A stretch of 64,000 bases of DNA from JAAFHB01 sp037128295 (GCA_037128295.1 JBAXWR010000005.1:1-64000); one strand, 5' to 3'; positions 35,309-44,320 are shown, numbered from the stretch's first letter. The notes: a model not told the origin generated them from the letters alone. A program made the numbers and translations.

Positions 35309-36400
35309 TCATCCTTTTTTTACACGTACACGTTCTGTTGGTTTCAAATTCAAATTACGATATTCTAATTGCTTTACTACATTGTCAGCCAACTCTTTAA
35401 AACATATTCCCATTGGACTGTTTTCATTGAATGAAGCAGGGACTCCATTGTCACCTCCTTCACGGATCCCCATCACAATTGGAATCTGGCCCAACAGCGG
35501 GATGTTCAATTTGTCCGCAAGGTTCTTTCCACCCTCCTTCCCGAAAATGTAGTATTTATTATCCGGAAGTTCTTCGGGTGTAAACCATGCCATGTTTTCT
35601 ACAATTCCAAGGATCGGAACATCGACAGCCTTGCTTTTAAACATTGAAACTCCTTTAATCACAGCGGCCAATGCAACATCCTGTGGTGTTGTGACAATTA
35701 CGCTACCGGTAACAGGAAGTGTTTGAACGATTGTAAGGTGGATATCGCTTGTTCCTGGAGGAAGATCGATCAGGATATAATCAAGTTCTCCCCATAATCC
35801 TTCAACGATCAGTTGTTTAAGTGCATTCGAAGCGATAGGTCCGCGCCAGATCAGGGCATCGTCCTGTTTTACAAAAAATCCGATGGAGAGTATTTTTACT
35901 CCATATTTTTCGATCGGAACAATCATATCACGACCCTCAATTTTTTCGAAATAAGGGTGTGCATCCTCCTCTCCAAACATTTTTGGAATTGTAGGGCCAA
36001 AAATATCTGCATCTATCAAACCAACCTTCGCACCTCTCTTTGCCAGTGCCACAGCAAGGTTCGCGGTTACAGTCGATTTTCCGACCCCTCCTTTTCCTGA
36101 AGCAATTGCAATGATATTTTTTACGCCAGGCAATACCGGAGCTTTCATCCTGTGGATCCCTTTAGGTGTAATTGTAATATCATATTCCGTGCCCAACACC
36201 TTTTCGATCTCGATCGCACAGGCCTCCGAAACTGCCTGAATATTAGGATCATTATCTTTTTGAAAAACCAATGTAAAGCTTATCCTGCTTCCGGCAATCC
36301 TGATCTCCTGGACCATCTCAAGGTCAACAACGCTCTGTTTCGACTCAGGAAAAATAACATTCCTGAGAATATCTGTAATGTTTTTTGGAATAACTGCCAT
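35309..36400 (-). CDS. mrp: Mrp/NBP35 family ATP-binding protein (iron-sulfur carrier)
   Basis: A 363-residue cytoplasmic P-loop ATPase. The N-terminal MIP18/DUF59-like domain (about 1-85) precedes the deviant Walker A GKGGVGKS (102-109), with DADIFGPTIP and LIDLPPGTSD as the switch motifs. Mrp/ApbC proteins bind and deliver Fe-S clusters. The usual C-terminal CxxC pair is not visible, as in many Mrp proteins of Bacteroidota, so direct cluster binding is uncertain. It is the distal gene of the leftward block with the alkyltransferase-like gene and trmB. A short heptamer repeat sits before its start. Confidence 0.93.
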   Translation of the reverse strand: MAVIPKNITDILRNVIFPESKQSVVDLEMVQEIRIAGSRISFTLVFQKDNDPNIQAVSEACAIEIEKVLGTEYDITITPKGIHRMKAPVLPGVKNIIAIASGKGGVGKSTVTANLAVALAKRGAKVGLIDADIFGPTIPKMFGEEDAHPYFEKIEGRDMIVPIEKYGVKILSIGFFVKQDDALIWRGPIASNALKQLIVEGLWGELDYILIDLPPGTSDIHLTIVQTLPVTGSVIVTTPQDVALAAVIKGVSMFKSKAVDVPILGIVENMAWFTPEELPDNKYYIFGKEGGKNLADKLNIPLLGQIPIVMGIREGGDNGVPASFNENSPMGICFKELADNVVKQLEYRNLNLKPTERVRVKKG

Positions 36401-36408
36401 TATATTTT

Positions 36409-36440
36409 AATTAGAAATTAGAAATTAGAAATTGGAAATT
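36409..36440. repeat. AT-rich heptamer tandem repeat
   Basis: Four tandem copies of a heptamer (ATTAGAA three times, then ATTGGAA) fill the gap between mrp and the alkyltransferase-like gene. A related AAATTTGAAATT-type run lies at about 35270-35285. Function unknown; such runs are common between genes in Bacteroidota. Confidence 0.6.
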
Positions 36441-36777
36441 ATATATTATTGATATTCAATTCTTTAATAGGGTCCCAAAAAAGTTTGTCAAAATCGGCAA
36501 CGCAATCATTTTCTATTTTAATGCCTTCATTTTCAAGTAGTTCTTTCATTTCGTTTGGTGACCCGAAATGGATTTTACCCGTCAGCAATCCATTACGGTT
36601 AACCACCCGATGCGCCGGTACATAAACCTCCTGATGGTGTGATAAGTTCATAGCCCATCCAACCATACGCGAAGAACCCGCTGTACCCAGATAACGTGCT
36701 ATTGCACCATAACTGGTTACCCGACCTACAGGGATCTGCCTAACAATCTCATAAACCTGTTCGTAAAAATCTGCCAC
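36439..36777 (-). CDS. MGMT family / alkyltransferase-like protein (Cys replaced)
   Basis: A 112-residue protein made only of the DNA-binding domain of O6-alkylguanine DNA alkyltransferase. It has VPVGRVTSYGAIARYLG, the SSRMVGWAMN segment, and VPAHRVVNRNG where the acceptor PCHRV cysteine should be: residue 55 is Ala. Family members of this alkyltransferase-like (ATL) type bind O6-alkylguanine without transferring the alkyl group and hand the lesion to nucleotide excision repair. uvrA is elsewhere in the window. It starts 3 nt from the trmB stop, so it is co-transcribed with trmB, gldH and ricT. Confidence 0.9.
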   Translation of the reverse strand: MADFYEQVYEIVRQIPVGRVTSYGAIARYLGTAGSSRMVGWAMNLSHHQEVYVPAHRVVNRNGLLTGKIHFGSPNEMKELLENEGIKIENDCVADFDKLFWDPIKELNINNI

Positions 36778-36780
36778 TAC

Positions 36781-37542
36781 TTATCCTCTTGTTTCGATGT
36801 TGTCCCTGTTAACCTGATTACGCCCATAACTCCTGTAATCATCAAATTCAAGGTCAACTTCAGGCTCAAACAATGAAACATGATGAGGGACATACCTAAT
36901 GTACTTAATGGTTTTTCCCCGTTCAATCCATTGTTGTTCATAAGCAGTCCTTATACTCAATATTTCATCGGCCAATCCCGAGGAATACAGGTCATCAGTA
37001 TGTACAAGCGTCCTGAACTCATTAACTTCAATTGTAGCCAAGGTATATTGATAAAGGAAGTTACTATCTGTTTTCAAGTGAACGATCCCATTATCATTAA
37101 GAATCTCACTATAAGAAGTAATAAATCTTGTTGATGTGAGCCTTTTCTTGGTTTTCTTCATTTGCGGATCGGGAAAAGTGAGCCAAATTTCATCTACTTC
37201 ATTGTGTGCAAAAAAATACGATAAAAGCTCAATATTAGTCCGCACAAAAGCACAATTTTTTAATTGATCCAGATCAGCTTGTTTTGCGCCTGACCACATC
37301 CGCGAACCTTTTATATCAACTCCAATGAAATTCTTATTTGGAAATAATCGGGCAAGTCCGACGGTATATTCCCCTTTTCCACATCCCAACTCCAAAACGA
37401 CAGGATTTTCATTCTTGAAAAAATCTTTGTTCCAATTTCCTTTCAAAGAAAATCCTTCATTTATTAAAGACCTGTACGACATCTGAATAACATGACCAAA
37501 TGTATTCAGGTCTGCAAATTTTGCCAGTTTATTCTTGCTCAT
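36781..37542 (-). CDS. trmB: tRNA (guanosine(46)-N7)-methyltransferase
   Basis: A 253-residue SAM-dependent methyltransferase that forms m7G46 in the variable loop of tRNA. The SAM motif is VLELGCGKGEYT (about 49-60), followed by FIGVDIKGSRMW. The TrmB catalytic segment is WLTFPDPQMKKTKKRLTSTRF (cited in part; about 120-139) with the conserved FPDP. The C-terminus (about 225-253) is acidic and then basic. Its ATG directly abuts the gldH stop codon with no gap, so translation is probably coupled. Confidence 0.95.
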   Translation of the reverse strand: MSKNKLAKFADLNTFGHVIQMSYRSLINEGFSLKGNWNKDFFKNENPVVLELGCGKGEYTVGLARLFPNKNFIGVDIKGSRMWSGAKQADLDQLKNCAFVRTNIELLSYFFAHNEVDEIWLTFPDPQMKKTKKRLTSTRFITSYSEILNDNGIVHLKTDSNFLYQYTLATIEVNEFRTLVHTDDLYSSGLADEILSIRTAYEQQWIERGKTIKYIRYVPHHVSLFEPEVDLEFDDYRSYGRNQVNRDNIETRG

Positions 37543-38025
37543 TTAAAGTGCTTTTTCAAGCGTAATACCAAAATCGTGGATACCTTTCAGTATTCCGGTT
37601 TGTGTTCGCATCCCTTGTCTGACACCAATTGTATATTTTCCGATTTCAGGAAAAAAAACAGTTTTTTTATATGGATATTTTTGATCATATAGATCCCCCA
37701 GTCCGCTACCCATCCATTCGCCTGAGGGTTTTGCCAGTGTCAGTTCCAATGTGTCTGTCAACGATTTGCCGGAAGGTGGAGTAACCGTAACAAAAACCCA
37801 CAAATTGCTGTAAGGATAATGTCCCTCGTTCCTTACATTAAACGAAAGGTCATAAACCTTTTTTGTATCGGGGATATTCATCTCAAAAACCAGTAACGAG
37901 TCCTGATGCCACTCCGAATGTTTTAATGACTGATAATCTTCGACAACGATTTTCTGGTTACAGGCACTAATAAAGGCACCCAACAAACACAATATCAAAA
38001 AGTACCTACTCATTGGTCGCTTCAT
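37543..38025 (-). CDS. gldH: Gliding motility lipoprotein GldH
   Basis: A 160-residue lipoprotein with a type II signal ending GAFISAC (Cys about 22). The body has SLKHSEWHQDSLLVFEMNIPD, an N-terminal pattern of GldH, and PYSNLWVFVTVTPPSGK, typical of the family. GldH is required for gliding and T9SS-linked movement in Flavobacterium, and homologues occur in non-gliders. Two starts are possible: the ATG at 38025 (20-nt overlap with ricT) and an ATG at 38013 that overlaps the ricT stop codon as ATGAGTAG. It lies in the ricT-gldH-trmB operon and is consistent with PorW nearby. Confidence 0.9.
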   Translation of the reverse strand: MKRPMSRYFLILCLLGAFISACNQKIVVEDYQSLKHSEWHQDSLLVFEMNIPDTKKVYDLSFNVRNEGHYPYSNLWVFVTVTPPSGKSLTDTLELTLAKPSGEWMGSGLGDLYDQKYPYKKTVFFPEIGKYTIGVRQGMRTQTGILKGIHDFGITLEKAL

Positions 38026-39151
38026 TGCCAGAATTTGGTTTCCGTGTCAATATCGGCTTTCTCCTTTTTTTCCGCCTGTTTTTAGACGACTGATCAAACC
38101 GGTCTATGCTCTCTTGTCCTACCGAATCATGGTATGTGTGGGCTTCCACGTCAATAACGGGTGCATTTTCATTGGTCAATTGGGCAATTTTCTTACCGCT
38201 TTTATTGAGCTTTTGAATCTCTTTTACCTTATCGACAGATACGGCCATCATCCCTCCAGGTTGATTATTCTCCCTCACATACCAGTAGAGGCCTTTAAAT
38301 ATATCGGCTTTCAGGTAATTATAATTGCCCTTTTCTGTTTCTATGGGGATGTTCGTTGGCGGGAAATTCTTTTGCGCATCGATATAACAATCCAACTCAT
38401 AATTCAAGCAGCATTTCAGCTTACCACATTGACCTGCAAGCTTTTGAGGATTTAATGATATTTCCTGATATCGGGCAGCATTGGTGGTGACCGATACAAA
38501 GTTGGATATCCACGAACTACAGCAAAGTTCCCTGCCACATGGGCCGATCCCCCCAATTCGGGCAGCTTCCTGACGTGCCCCGATTTGGCGCATCTCTATC
38601 CTGATCCGAAAAGTATCGGCATATAGCTTAATGAGCTGACGAAAATCAACACGCTCATCTGCAATATAATAGAAAATAGCCTTTGTTTTATCGCCCTGAA
38701 ATTCAACATCACCGATTTTCATGTTCAGTTTAAGGTCTTCGGCTATTTTTCGTGCTTTTAGCATTGTCGGATGCTCAAGGCCAATGGACTCTTCCCATTT
38801 CTGAATGTCAACCGATTTTGCTGTCCGATATATTTTGCGGAGTTCCCCATCAATCAATGTTGCCTTATGGCGTTTCATTTGCTTTAGCACAAGGTCACCA
38901 ATAAGAGAGACCATCCCGATATCGTGACCAGGGCTTGCCTCCACAGCAACCATATCACCGGGTTTCAGGACTAAATTATTGACATTACGGTAATAATCCT
39001 TACGTGTATTTTTAAACCGTACTTCCACAATATCATCCGTGTTGATTGTACTTTTTACGTCGAACAACCAGTCATAGACATTAAGTTTTGCACAGCTTCC
39101 CACCCGATCGTTTGTCGGACAGCCACGTGCAGTTTTATCTAGAGTATTCAT
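38006..39151 (-). CDS. ricT: PSP1 domain protein RicT
   Basis: About 381 residues from the ATG at 39151 (a second ATG lies at 39178). The PSP1 domain includes DMVAVEASPGHDIGMVSLIGD (part, about 75-93), RGCPTNDRVGSC near the start, and the conserved Cys cluster IGPCGRELCC (about 212) and GQCGKLKCCLNYELDCY (about 247). RicT (YaaT) relatives form a complex that binds an iron-sulfur cluster and affects RNA processing in Bacillus. The basic tail SSKNRRKKRRKPILTRKP may bind nucleic acid. It overlaps gldH and starts 134 nt from the holB stop, a conserved Bacteroidota order. Confidence 0.92.
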   Translation of the reverse strand: MNTLDKTARGCPTNDRVGSCAKLNVYDWLFDVKSTINTDDIVEVRFKNTRKDYYRNVNNLVLKPGDMVAVEASPGHDIGMVSLIGDLVLKQMKRHKATLIDGELRKIYRTAKSVDIQKWEESIGLEHPTMLKARKIAEDLKLNMKIGDVEFQGDKTKAIFYYIADERVDFRQLIKLYADTFRIRIEMRQIGARQEAARIGGIGPCGRELCCSSWISNFVSVTTNAARYQEISLNPQKLAGQCGKLKCCLNYELDCYIDAQKNFPPTNIPIETEKGNYNYLKADIFKGLYWYVRENNQPGGMMAVSVDKVKEIQKLNKSGKKIAQLTNENAPVIDVEAHTYHDSVGQESIDRFDQSSKNRRKKRRKPILTRKPNSGNEATNE

Positions 39152-39284
39152 AGTATTGATAGTTAAATATTTATGCATTCTGCAACGAAAAATATTGCCG
39201 CTTGCGAAAACTTGAATTTCACAAAAATAGTGATTCTATTTGGCTCTATGACGAATTAACAAGGCAAATGTCTTTTTTTACACT

Positions 39285-40409
39285 TTATAACCTGATCAAC
39301 TTAGAGACTTTAAAACCCAGGTCGGTAAAAATCAGTTTGGCATTGCCATTCATCGATACGTCTGTGAAAGCCTTTTCAAACTCGCGAAAAAGCATGATCA
39401 CGTTCCTCTCGTTGATAAAAGGGGAAAATTTCGCCGAAAATTCATTCTCGTGAACATCCATATAGACAAGTTCTGGTTCCTTCAGGTTAAAAATAAAGTT
39501 CTCGCGCAGGAATTCGCCACAATATTTCAGGAACCCCATCTGCCTCACCCTTCCTATGGTCGCAATATCCTCCGACCACGAAAGTATTTCGGCCAATTTG
39601 CGGCCATAACCGTTTCTCATCATCAAAGCGAATTGATTGAAATTGTATTTCCTTACTTCATCATTCCTGATCATCTCAAGTGCCAGAAAGTAGTTGCCCC
39701 TGGCTAATCTGGCAATTGTGCCATAGTTTGTGCTACCAGATTCAGGTAGGTCGAAAAGTGCCTGTTGCATATCCTCCTCTGCAATTTTGGGAACACGGAT
39801 AAACTGGCAACGCGACCGGATGGTGCTCAACAATTTATTTTCAGCTTCCGAAACCAGAATGAAAATTGTCTTTTCAGGCGGTTCTTCCAGAATCTTCAGG
39901 ATTTTGTTGGCACAGGTAATGTTCATCAGTTCGGGTAGCCAAACAATCGAAACCTTGTATTCAGCTTCATACGATTTCTGGTTCAGCTTACGGATCAGGT
40001 CGCGGGCTTCATCAACGTAAATTACCCCTTGCTTATTTTCATCGGCAATCAACTGCATCCACTTCTCATATTGAGGATAGGGATTTTCGAGGTAATAGGG
40101 TCGCCATTTCGACATATAATCGCTACTGGTCGGCTTATCAACTGATCCTGCTTTGATAACAGGAATTGTGAAATGAAGGTCGGGATGGATCAGCTTTGCG
40201 TATTTACGGCATGAACTGCATACCCCGCACGAATCGTCATGTTGTTTGTTAGGGCAATTGATGTATTGGGCAAAAGCCAGTGCGAGTGCCAATTTCCCAT
40301 TCCCCGGAGGGCCGACGAGGAGTTGCGCATGGGGTATGCGGTCTTCGGCGAACGACTGCACCAGCCGTTGCTTAATTGTATGTTGTCCGATTACGTCCTG
40401 AAATTGCAT
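39285..40409 (-). CDS. holB: DNA polymerase III subunit delta'
   Basis: A 374-residue AAA+ clamp-loader subunit. The P-loop region reads VGPPGNGKLALALAF (about 32-46); the residue after GK is Leu rather than Thr/Ser, consistent with a delta' subunit that does not hydrolyse ATP. A four-Cys zinc module follows (C52, C61, C64, C67 in CPNKQHDDSCGVCSSCRK). The sensor-like segment is KILKILEEPPEKTIFILVSEAEN (part). It helps load the sliding clamp with tau/gamma and delta. It is divergent from pgk and precedes ricT on the same strand. Confidence 0.93.
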   Translation of the reverse strand: MQFQDVIGQHTIKQRLVQSFAEDRIPHAQLLVGPPGNGKLALALAFAQYINCPNKQHDDSCGVCSSCRKYAKLIHPDLHFTIPVIKAGSVDKPTSSDYMSKWRPYYLENPYPQYEKWMQLIADENKQGVIYVDEARDLIRKLNQKSYEAEYKVSIVWLPELMNITCANKILKILEEPPEKTIFILVSEAENKLLSTIRSRCQFIRVPKIAEEDMQQALFDLPESGSTNYGTIARLARGNYFLALEMIRNDEVRKYNFNQFALMMRNGYGRKLAEILSWSEDIATIGRVRQMGFLKYCGEFLRENFIFNLKEPELVYMDVHENEFSAKFSPFINERNVIMLFREFEKAFTDVSMNGNAKLIFTDLGFKVSKLIRL

Positions 40410-40462
40410 CCGGTAAAATTGATTTTAAAATTGGTTGTTGATCCACTGAAACAATCAGCCTT

Positions 40463-40470
40463 CAAAAGTA
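40463..40470 (-). promoter_or_regulatory. -7 element for holB
   Basis: TACTTTTG on the minus strand matches TAnnTTTG, 54 nt before the holB start. Confidence 0.5.
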
Positions 40471-40536
40471 GGAAAATTGTGAATAATGCCGAACTTTGTT
40501 AAGAAAGGATTAAATAAGACAAAAATTCCAGTGACG

Positions 40537-40568
40537 TTGATTCAGTAGATACTTTTTATCTATCTTTG
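40537..40568 (+). promoter_or_regulatory. Promoter for pgk
   Basis: TTGA at 40537-40540 (a -33-like box) is separated by 20 nt from TATCTTTG at 40561-40568 (-7, exact TAnnTTTG), 42 nt before the pgk ATG. Confidence 0.65.
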
Positions 40569-40609
40569 AAAAACAAATCCCGCACGTGCGGCATTAAATT
40601 TCAGGAAAA

Positions 40610-41803
40610 ATGCAAACAATTGAAAATTATGACTTTTCGGGCAAAAAAGCCCTGATCCGCGTTGACTTCAATGTTCCGCTTGACGAACAATTCAAAATTA
40701 CTGACGATACACGTATGACGGCTGCTCTTCCCACCATCAAACAGGTAATCGAAAACGGGGGTGCAGCGATTATTATGTCGCACCTGGGCCGTCCCAAAAA
40801 GGGTCCCGAGGACAAGTTTTCGATGAGGCATCTTGTCCCTCACCTTTCCGAATTACTTGGTGGCATCGAGGTGAAGATGGCTCCCGATTGTATCGGTGAA
40901 GCGACAAAGAAAATGGCTGATGATTTAAAAGCCGGTGAAGTACTTGTACTTGAAAACCTCCGCTTTCACCCTGAAGAAGAGGGTGGTAATGTAGAATTTG
41001 CAAAACAACTTGCGGCAAATGGCGATTGCTGGATCAATGATGCTTTTGGTACTGCACACCGTGCTCACGCGTCAACAGCAGTAATGGCTCAATTTTTCCC
41101 CAACGACAAACTATTCGGGTATCTTGTTGATAGTGAAGTTAAAAGCCTTGACAAAGTCCTTAAAGCTCCCAAACGTCCGTTTACCGCAATTATGGGTGGC
41201 TCAAAAGTATCCTCTAAAATCACAATTATCGAAAACCTTCTGAACAGTGTTGACAACCTGATTATTGGAGGTGGAATGACCTACACTTTCGTTAAAGCAC
41301 AGGGCGGAAAAATCGGTGGTTCACTATGTGAAGATGATTATCAGGCACTTGCCCTTGAGATTTTGAAAAAAGCAGAAGAGAAGGGTGTAAAGATCTATCT
41401 TGCCGTGGATGTGCTCGAAGCCGATGCATTTGCCGAGACCGCCAATACCAAAGTAGTCCCTTCAAACAATATCTCTGACGGATGGTCAGGATTGGATGTC
41501 GGACCAGCTACGATTGAAATGTTTAAGAAAGTGATCAGCGAATCAAATACGATCCTTTGGAACGGCCCGGTTGGTGTTTTTGAAATGGAGAAATTTTCTG
41601 CGGGAACTAAAGCCATTGGTGATGCAATTGTAGAGGCAACCAGCAAAGGGGCTTTCTCGTTGGTTGGTGGCGGCGATTCTGTTGCTGCAGTCAATAAGTT
41701 CGGTATTGCCGATAAAGTATCTTATATCTCCACAGCAGGTGGTGCCATGCTTGAATACCTCGAAGGACGTGTATTACCGGGTATCGCTGCTGTTCTTGAG
41801 TAG
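40610..41803 (+). CDS. pgk: Phosphoglycerate kinase
   Basis: A 397-residue glycolytic enzyme that transfers a phosphate from 1,3-bisphosphoglycerate to ADP. The N-terminal signature is KKALIRVDFNVPLDE (about 9-23), with MSHLGRPKKGPEDKFS and the C-terminal nucleotide domain ending in GGGDSVAAVNKFGIADKVSYISTAGGAMLE (part, about 352-378). Length is normal. It is transcribed alone: a strong promoter precedes and a perfect terminator follows, separate from holB. Confidence 0.98.
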   Translation: MQTIENYDFSGKKALIRVDFNVPLDEQFKITDDTRMTAALPTIKQVIENGGAAIIMSHLGRPKKGPEDKFSMRHLVPHLSELLGGIEVKMAPDCIGEATKKMADDLKAGEVLVLENLRFHPEEEGGNVEFAKQLAANGDCWINDAFGTAHRAHASTAVMAQFFPNDKLFGYLVDSEVKSLDKVLKAPKRPFTAIMGGSKVSSKITIIENLLNSVDNLIIGGGMTYTFVKAQGGKIGGSLCEDDYQALALEILKKAEEKGVKIYLAVDVLEADAFAETANTKVVPSNNISDGWSGLDVGPATIEMFKKVISESNTILWNGPVGVFEMEKFSAGTKAIGDAIVEATSKGAFSLVGGGDSVAAVNKFGIADKVSYISTAGGAMLEYLEGRVLPGIAAVLE

Positions 41804-41840
41804 GTTAGGAATAATATTTTAATTTTTAGCAATAAAATCT

Positions 41841-41870
41841 AAACCCGGATTGTAAAGTCCGGGTTTTTTT
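41841..41870 (+). terminator. Terminator after pgk
   Basis: A perfect 9-bp stem, AAACCCGGA (41841-41849) with TCCGGGTTT (41858-41866), an 8-nt loop and a T run to 41870. Confidence 0.85.
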
Positions 41871-41882
41871 ACACCATTCAAA

Positions 41883-42428
41883 ATGCAAAGTATTGTTGTC
41901 ACGAATGAAATCTTATTGGAGCGGATAAACCCCAACGATGCACCGGTTATCTTTCATGCCATTGACCAGAACCGCGCTTTTCTTGGCAGATGGCTACCTT
42001 TTATAAGTACAACCTTTTCAGTAATTGCCAGTGGATCTTTTATACAGACAGTGATAAAGCATCGTAAAGAAACATTGAACGAAGTTTATACGATCTGGTA
42101 CAAAGGTAGTTTTGCAGGATTGATCGGATATCACAATACCGATAGGGTGAATGAAAAAACTGAGCTTGGTTATTGGTTGACAGAAGAGATGACGGGTCGC
42201 GGGATTATTTCAAAATCATGCCATAAACTGATCGGGATTGCCTTTGAAAAGATGAGGATGAACCGGGTGTCCATCCGTTGTGCAGTGGGCAATGTTCCAA
42301 GCGAAAATATCCCTATCCGCCTAGGTTTCCTCTTTGAAGGGATCGAAAGGGCTGGAGAGCGTCATGGGGACCAGTTTTATGATTTAAAGGTTTTCAGTTT
42401 GCTGAAGAAGGAATGGGAATCAGCGTAA
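41883..42428 (+). CDS. GNAT family N-acetyltransferase (RimJ/RimL-like)
   Basis: A 181-residue GNAT enzyme that transfers acetyl from acetyl-CoA to an amine, often a protein or small-molecule N-terminus. Typical RimL features are NRAFLGRWLPF near residue 30, AGLIGYHNTDRVNEKTELGYWLTEEMTGRGI (part, about 88-100), and the acetyl-CoA-binding FEKMRMNRVSIRC segment. The substrate is unknown. It begins 12 nt after the pgk terminator, so it is not part of the pgk transcript. Confidence 0.88.
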   Translation: MQSIVVTNEILLERINPNDAPVIFHAIDQNRAFLGRWLPFISTTFSVIASGSFIQTVIKHRKETLNEVYTIWYKGSFAGLIGYHNTDRVNEKTELGYWLTEEMTGRGIISKSCHKLIGIAFEKMRMNRVSIRCAVGNVPSENIPIRLGFLFEGIERAGERHGDQFYDLKVFSLLKKEWESA

Positions 42429-42475
42429 CACAATTTTTATCAGTTGAGGCCATATTACTTCGTAATTTCTTTCAT

Positions 42476-42483
42476 TATCTTTG
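42476..42483 (+). promoter_or_regulatory. -7 element for the DUF1703 AAA ATPase gene
   Basis: TATCTTTG matches TAnnTTTG and lies 21 nt before the chosen ATG at 42505, immediately downstream of the GNAT gene. Confidence 0.5.
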
Positions 42484-42504
42484 TGTGATAAGAATTTAAA
42501 GGAG

Positions 42505-44238
42505 ATGAAAAAGATACCTTACGGGATAAGCAGTTTTGAAACGATTAAAACAGAGGGTTACTATTTTGTCGATAAAAGCATGTTCATCGAGAAAATAGAA
42601 AACCTGGGGGGTCGGTATTTGTTTTTCCTCCGTCCCCGCCGTTTCGGGAAAAGCTTGTTTATTTCAATGCTAGAACATTATTACGATATAAATGGGGCTG
42701 ATCAATTTAAAAAATTATTTGGAGACACTTACATCGGGCAAAATCCAACGCCTTTAAGAAATTCATACCCGGTTTTAAGGTTTAATTTTTCGATGGTTAA
42801 GACACAAGGGACTGTCGAACAACTTAAACAAGGTTTTTGCCTGAATGTCTGGGCGGAAATGGATATTTTTATCTCAAAGTACAAAGACCGGTACAACTTT
42901 GATAATGAAATTTCAAAAAAAATCGAAAGTAAGGTCGATCCAGGAGATATGTTGCTTGTTTTTCACAGCGAAATGAAAAAGAAACATGTTTCGTTTTACA
43001 TGATCATTGATGAATACGACAATTTTGCCAACAATGTATTGATAGAACACAATGCCGAAACCTATCAAAAAATTACCCATTCAGGTGGGTTTTTGCGCAA
43101 TTTCTTCAGCCTTATCAAAGGGTTGACCGACAGCCGGGAAATCGACCGGCTCTTTATTTCAGGCGTGTCGCCTTTGGTTATGGCCGATGTGACCAGCGGG
43201 TTCAACATAGGCGACAATATTTCGCTTTGGCCCGATTTCGGGTCAATGGTCGGTTTTACCAGAGAGGAACTCAAAGTGCTTATTGATTATTATATCCCTG
43301 GACAATACGAAACACTATTTCCATTATTATCAGAGTGGTACGACAACTACTGTTTCGATGAGAACCTAATTGAAACCAATATTTTTAATTCAACATCGAT
43401 ATTGTATTTTTTAAAGGAAAACCTTTCGCTAAAACGCATCCCATCTAATTTGATTGATGAAAATTTACGCACCGACTACGGAAAGCTTCGTTTTCTAATA
43501 TTGGAGGGGAAAAAACTAAATGGGAATTATTTAATTCTCAAGGATTTGGTTCAAACAAAAGAAACAACCGGGCGCTTGGTACGTAGTTTTGCCGCAGACG
43601 AATTGATCAATGCGGAGAAATTTCGTTCCCTTTTGTTTTACCTGGGTTTTACCACCTTAAAAGGGATATCCCCGGAAGGAAGATATACCTATAAAATACC
43701 CAATAAATTGATTAACAATTTGTTGTGGGAGTATATCCAAAAATCGATGGACGAAGTGTTCAAATTAAAAATTGACAAAGATTTTTTGGAGCAGATTTTT
43801 ACGGATATGGCTTTGGAAGGGACTTGGAAACCGGCCCTTCAATACATTGTTGATAAATTTTATGAAGCCGTTTCAGTCCGCGATTTTACCTTCCACGAAG
43901 AAGGGCTGAAAACGTTCCTATTGGCATGGCTGAACCTCACCAGCCTCTATGATGTGACCAGCGAACAAGAGAAAAACAAAGGTTATGCCGATATTTGCCT
44001 TGAACCCGACCGGCGCTTTACCGAATATGTAAAGTTCGATTACATTATTGAACTTAAATACCTTAAGGCTGGTGAAATCGAAACATCGGAAAAGGAAGAA
44101 GTTGCTGTAAACCAAGCGGTAGATACAGCCACAATACAATTGCTCCAATATGCAACTGCCAATAGGTTCGAAACCATCAAAATAATCATTGTGGCATCGG
44201 CAAAGAAAATGTTGTTTATGGAAAGCCTGACAATTTAA
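42505..44238 (+). CDS. DUF1703-type AAA family ATPase with PD-(D/E)XK-like domain
   Basis: About 577 residues from the ATG at 42505 (GGAG just upstream). The N-terminal AAA-ATPase-like domain has IPYGISSFETI, then YYFVDKSMFIE and FLRPRRFGKSLFISML (P-loop-like, about 43). IIDEYDNF is the Walker B region (about 172). The C-terminus holds IELKYLKAGE (about 520), the E-x-K of a PD-(D/E)XK-type nuclease (PDDEXK_9). Such proteins are very common and often multicopy in Bacteroidota; function is not established. It is convergent with susD, separated by a strong hairpin. Confidence 0.88.
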   Translation: MKKIPYGISSFETIKTEGYYFVDKSMFIEKIENLGGRYLFFLRPRRFGKSLFISMLEHYYDINGADQFKKLFGDTYIGQNPTPLRNSYPVLRFNFSMVKTQGTVEQLKQGFCLNVWAEMDIFISKYKDRYNFDNEISKKIESKVDPGDMLLVFHSEMKKKHVSFYMIIDEYDNFANNVLIEHNAETYQKITHSGGFLRNFFSLIKGLTDSREIDRLFISGVSPLVMADVTSGFNIGDNISLWPDFGSMVGFTREELKVLIDYYIPGQYETLFPLLSEWYDNYCFDENLIETNIFNSTSILYFLKENLSLKRIPSNLIDENLRTDYGKLRFLILEGKKLNGNYLILKDLVQTKETTGRLVRSFAADELINAEKFRSLLFYLGFTTLKGISPEGRYTYKIPNKLINNLLWEYIQKSMDEVFKLKIDKDFLEQIFTDMALEGTWKPALQYIVDKFYEAVSVRDFTFHEEGLKTFLLAWLNLTSLYDVTSEQEKNKGYADICLEPDRRFTEYVKFDYIIELKYLKAGEIETSEKEEVAVNQAVDTATIQLLQYATANRFETIKIIIVASAKKMLFMESLTI

Positions 44239-44282
44239 GTCCAATCTTTTTACCCCGTAAATTTTCTTCTTCTCAAAAAAAC

Positions 44283-44320
44283 AAACCGGACCGTCCAGTT
44301 TCCTGAACAGTCCGGTTTTT
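44283..44320. terminator. Bidirectional terminator between DUF1703 and susD
   Basis: A 9-bp stem, AAACCGGAC (44283-44291) with GTCCGGTTT (44310-44318), is flanked by an A run on the left and T residues on the right. Confidence 0.75.

Noticed and set aside
36409..36440. Heptamer run as a CRISPR-like array
   Set aside because: The units are contiguous, without spacers, and only 7 nt long.
37543..38025. GldH as an unrelated hypothetical lipoprotein
   Set aside because: The signal plus the NLWVFVTVTPPSGK pattern and the position after ricT fit GldH better.
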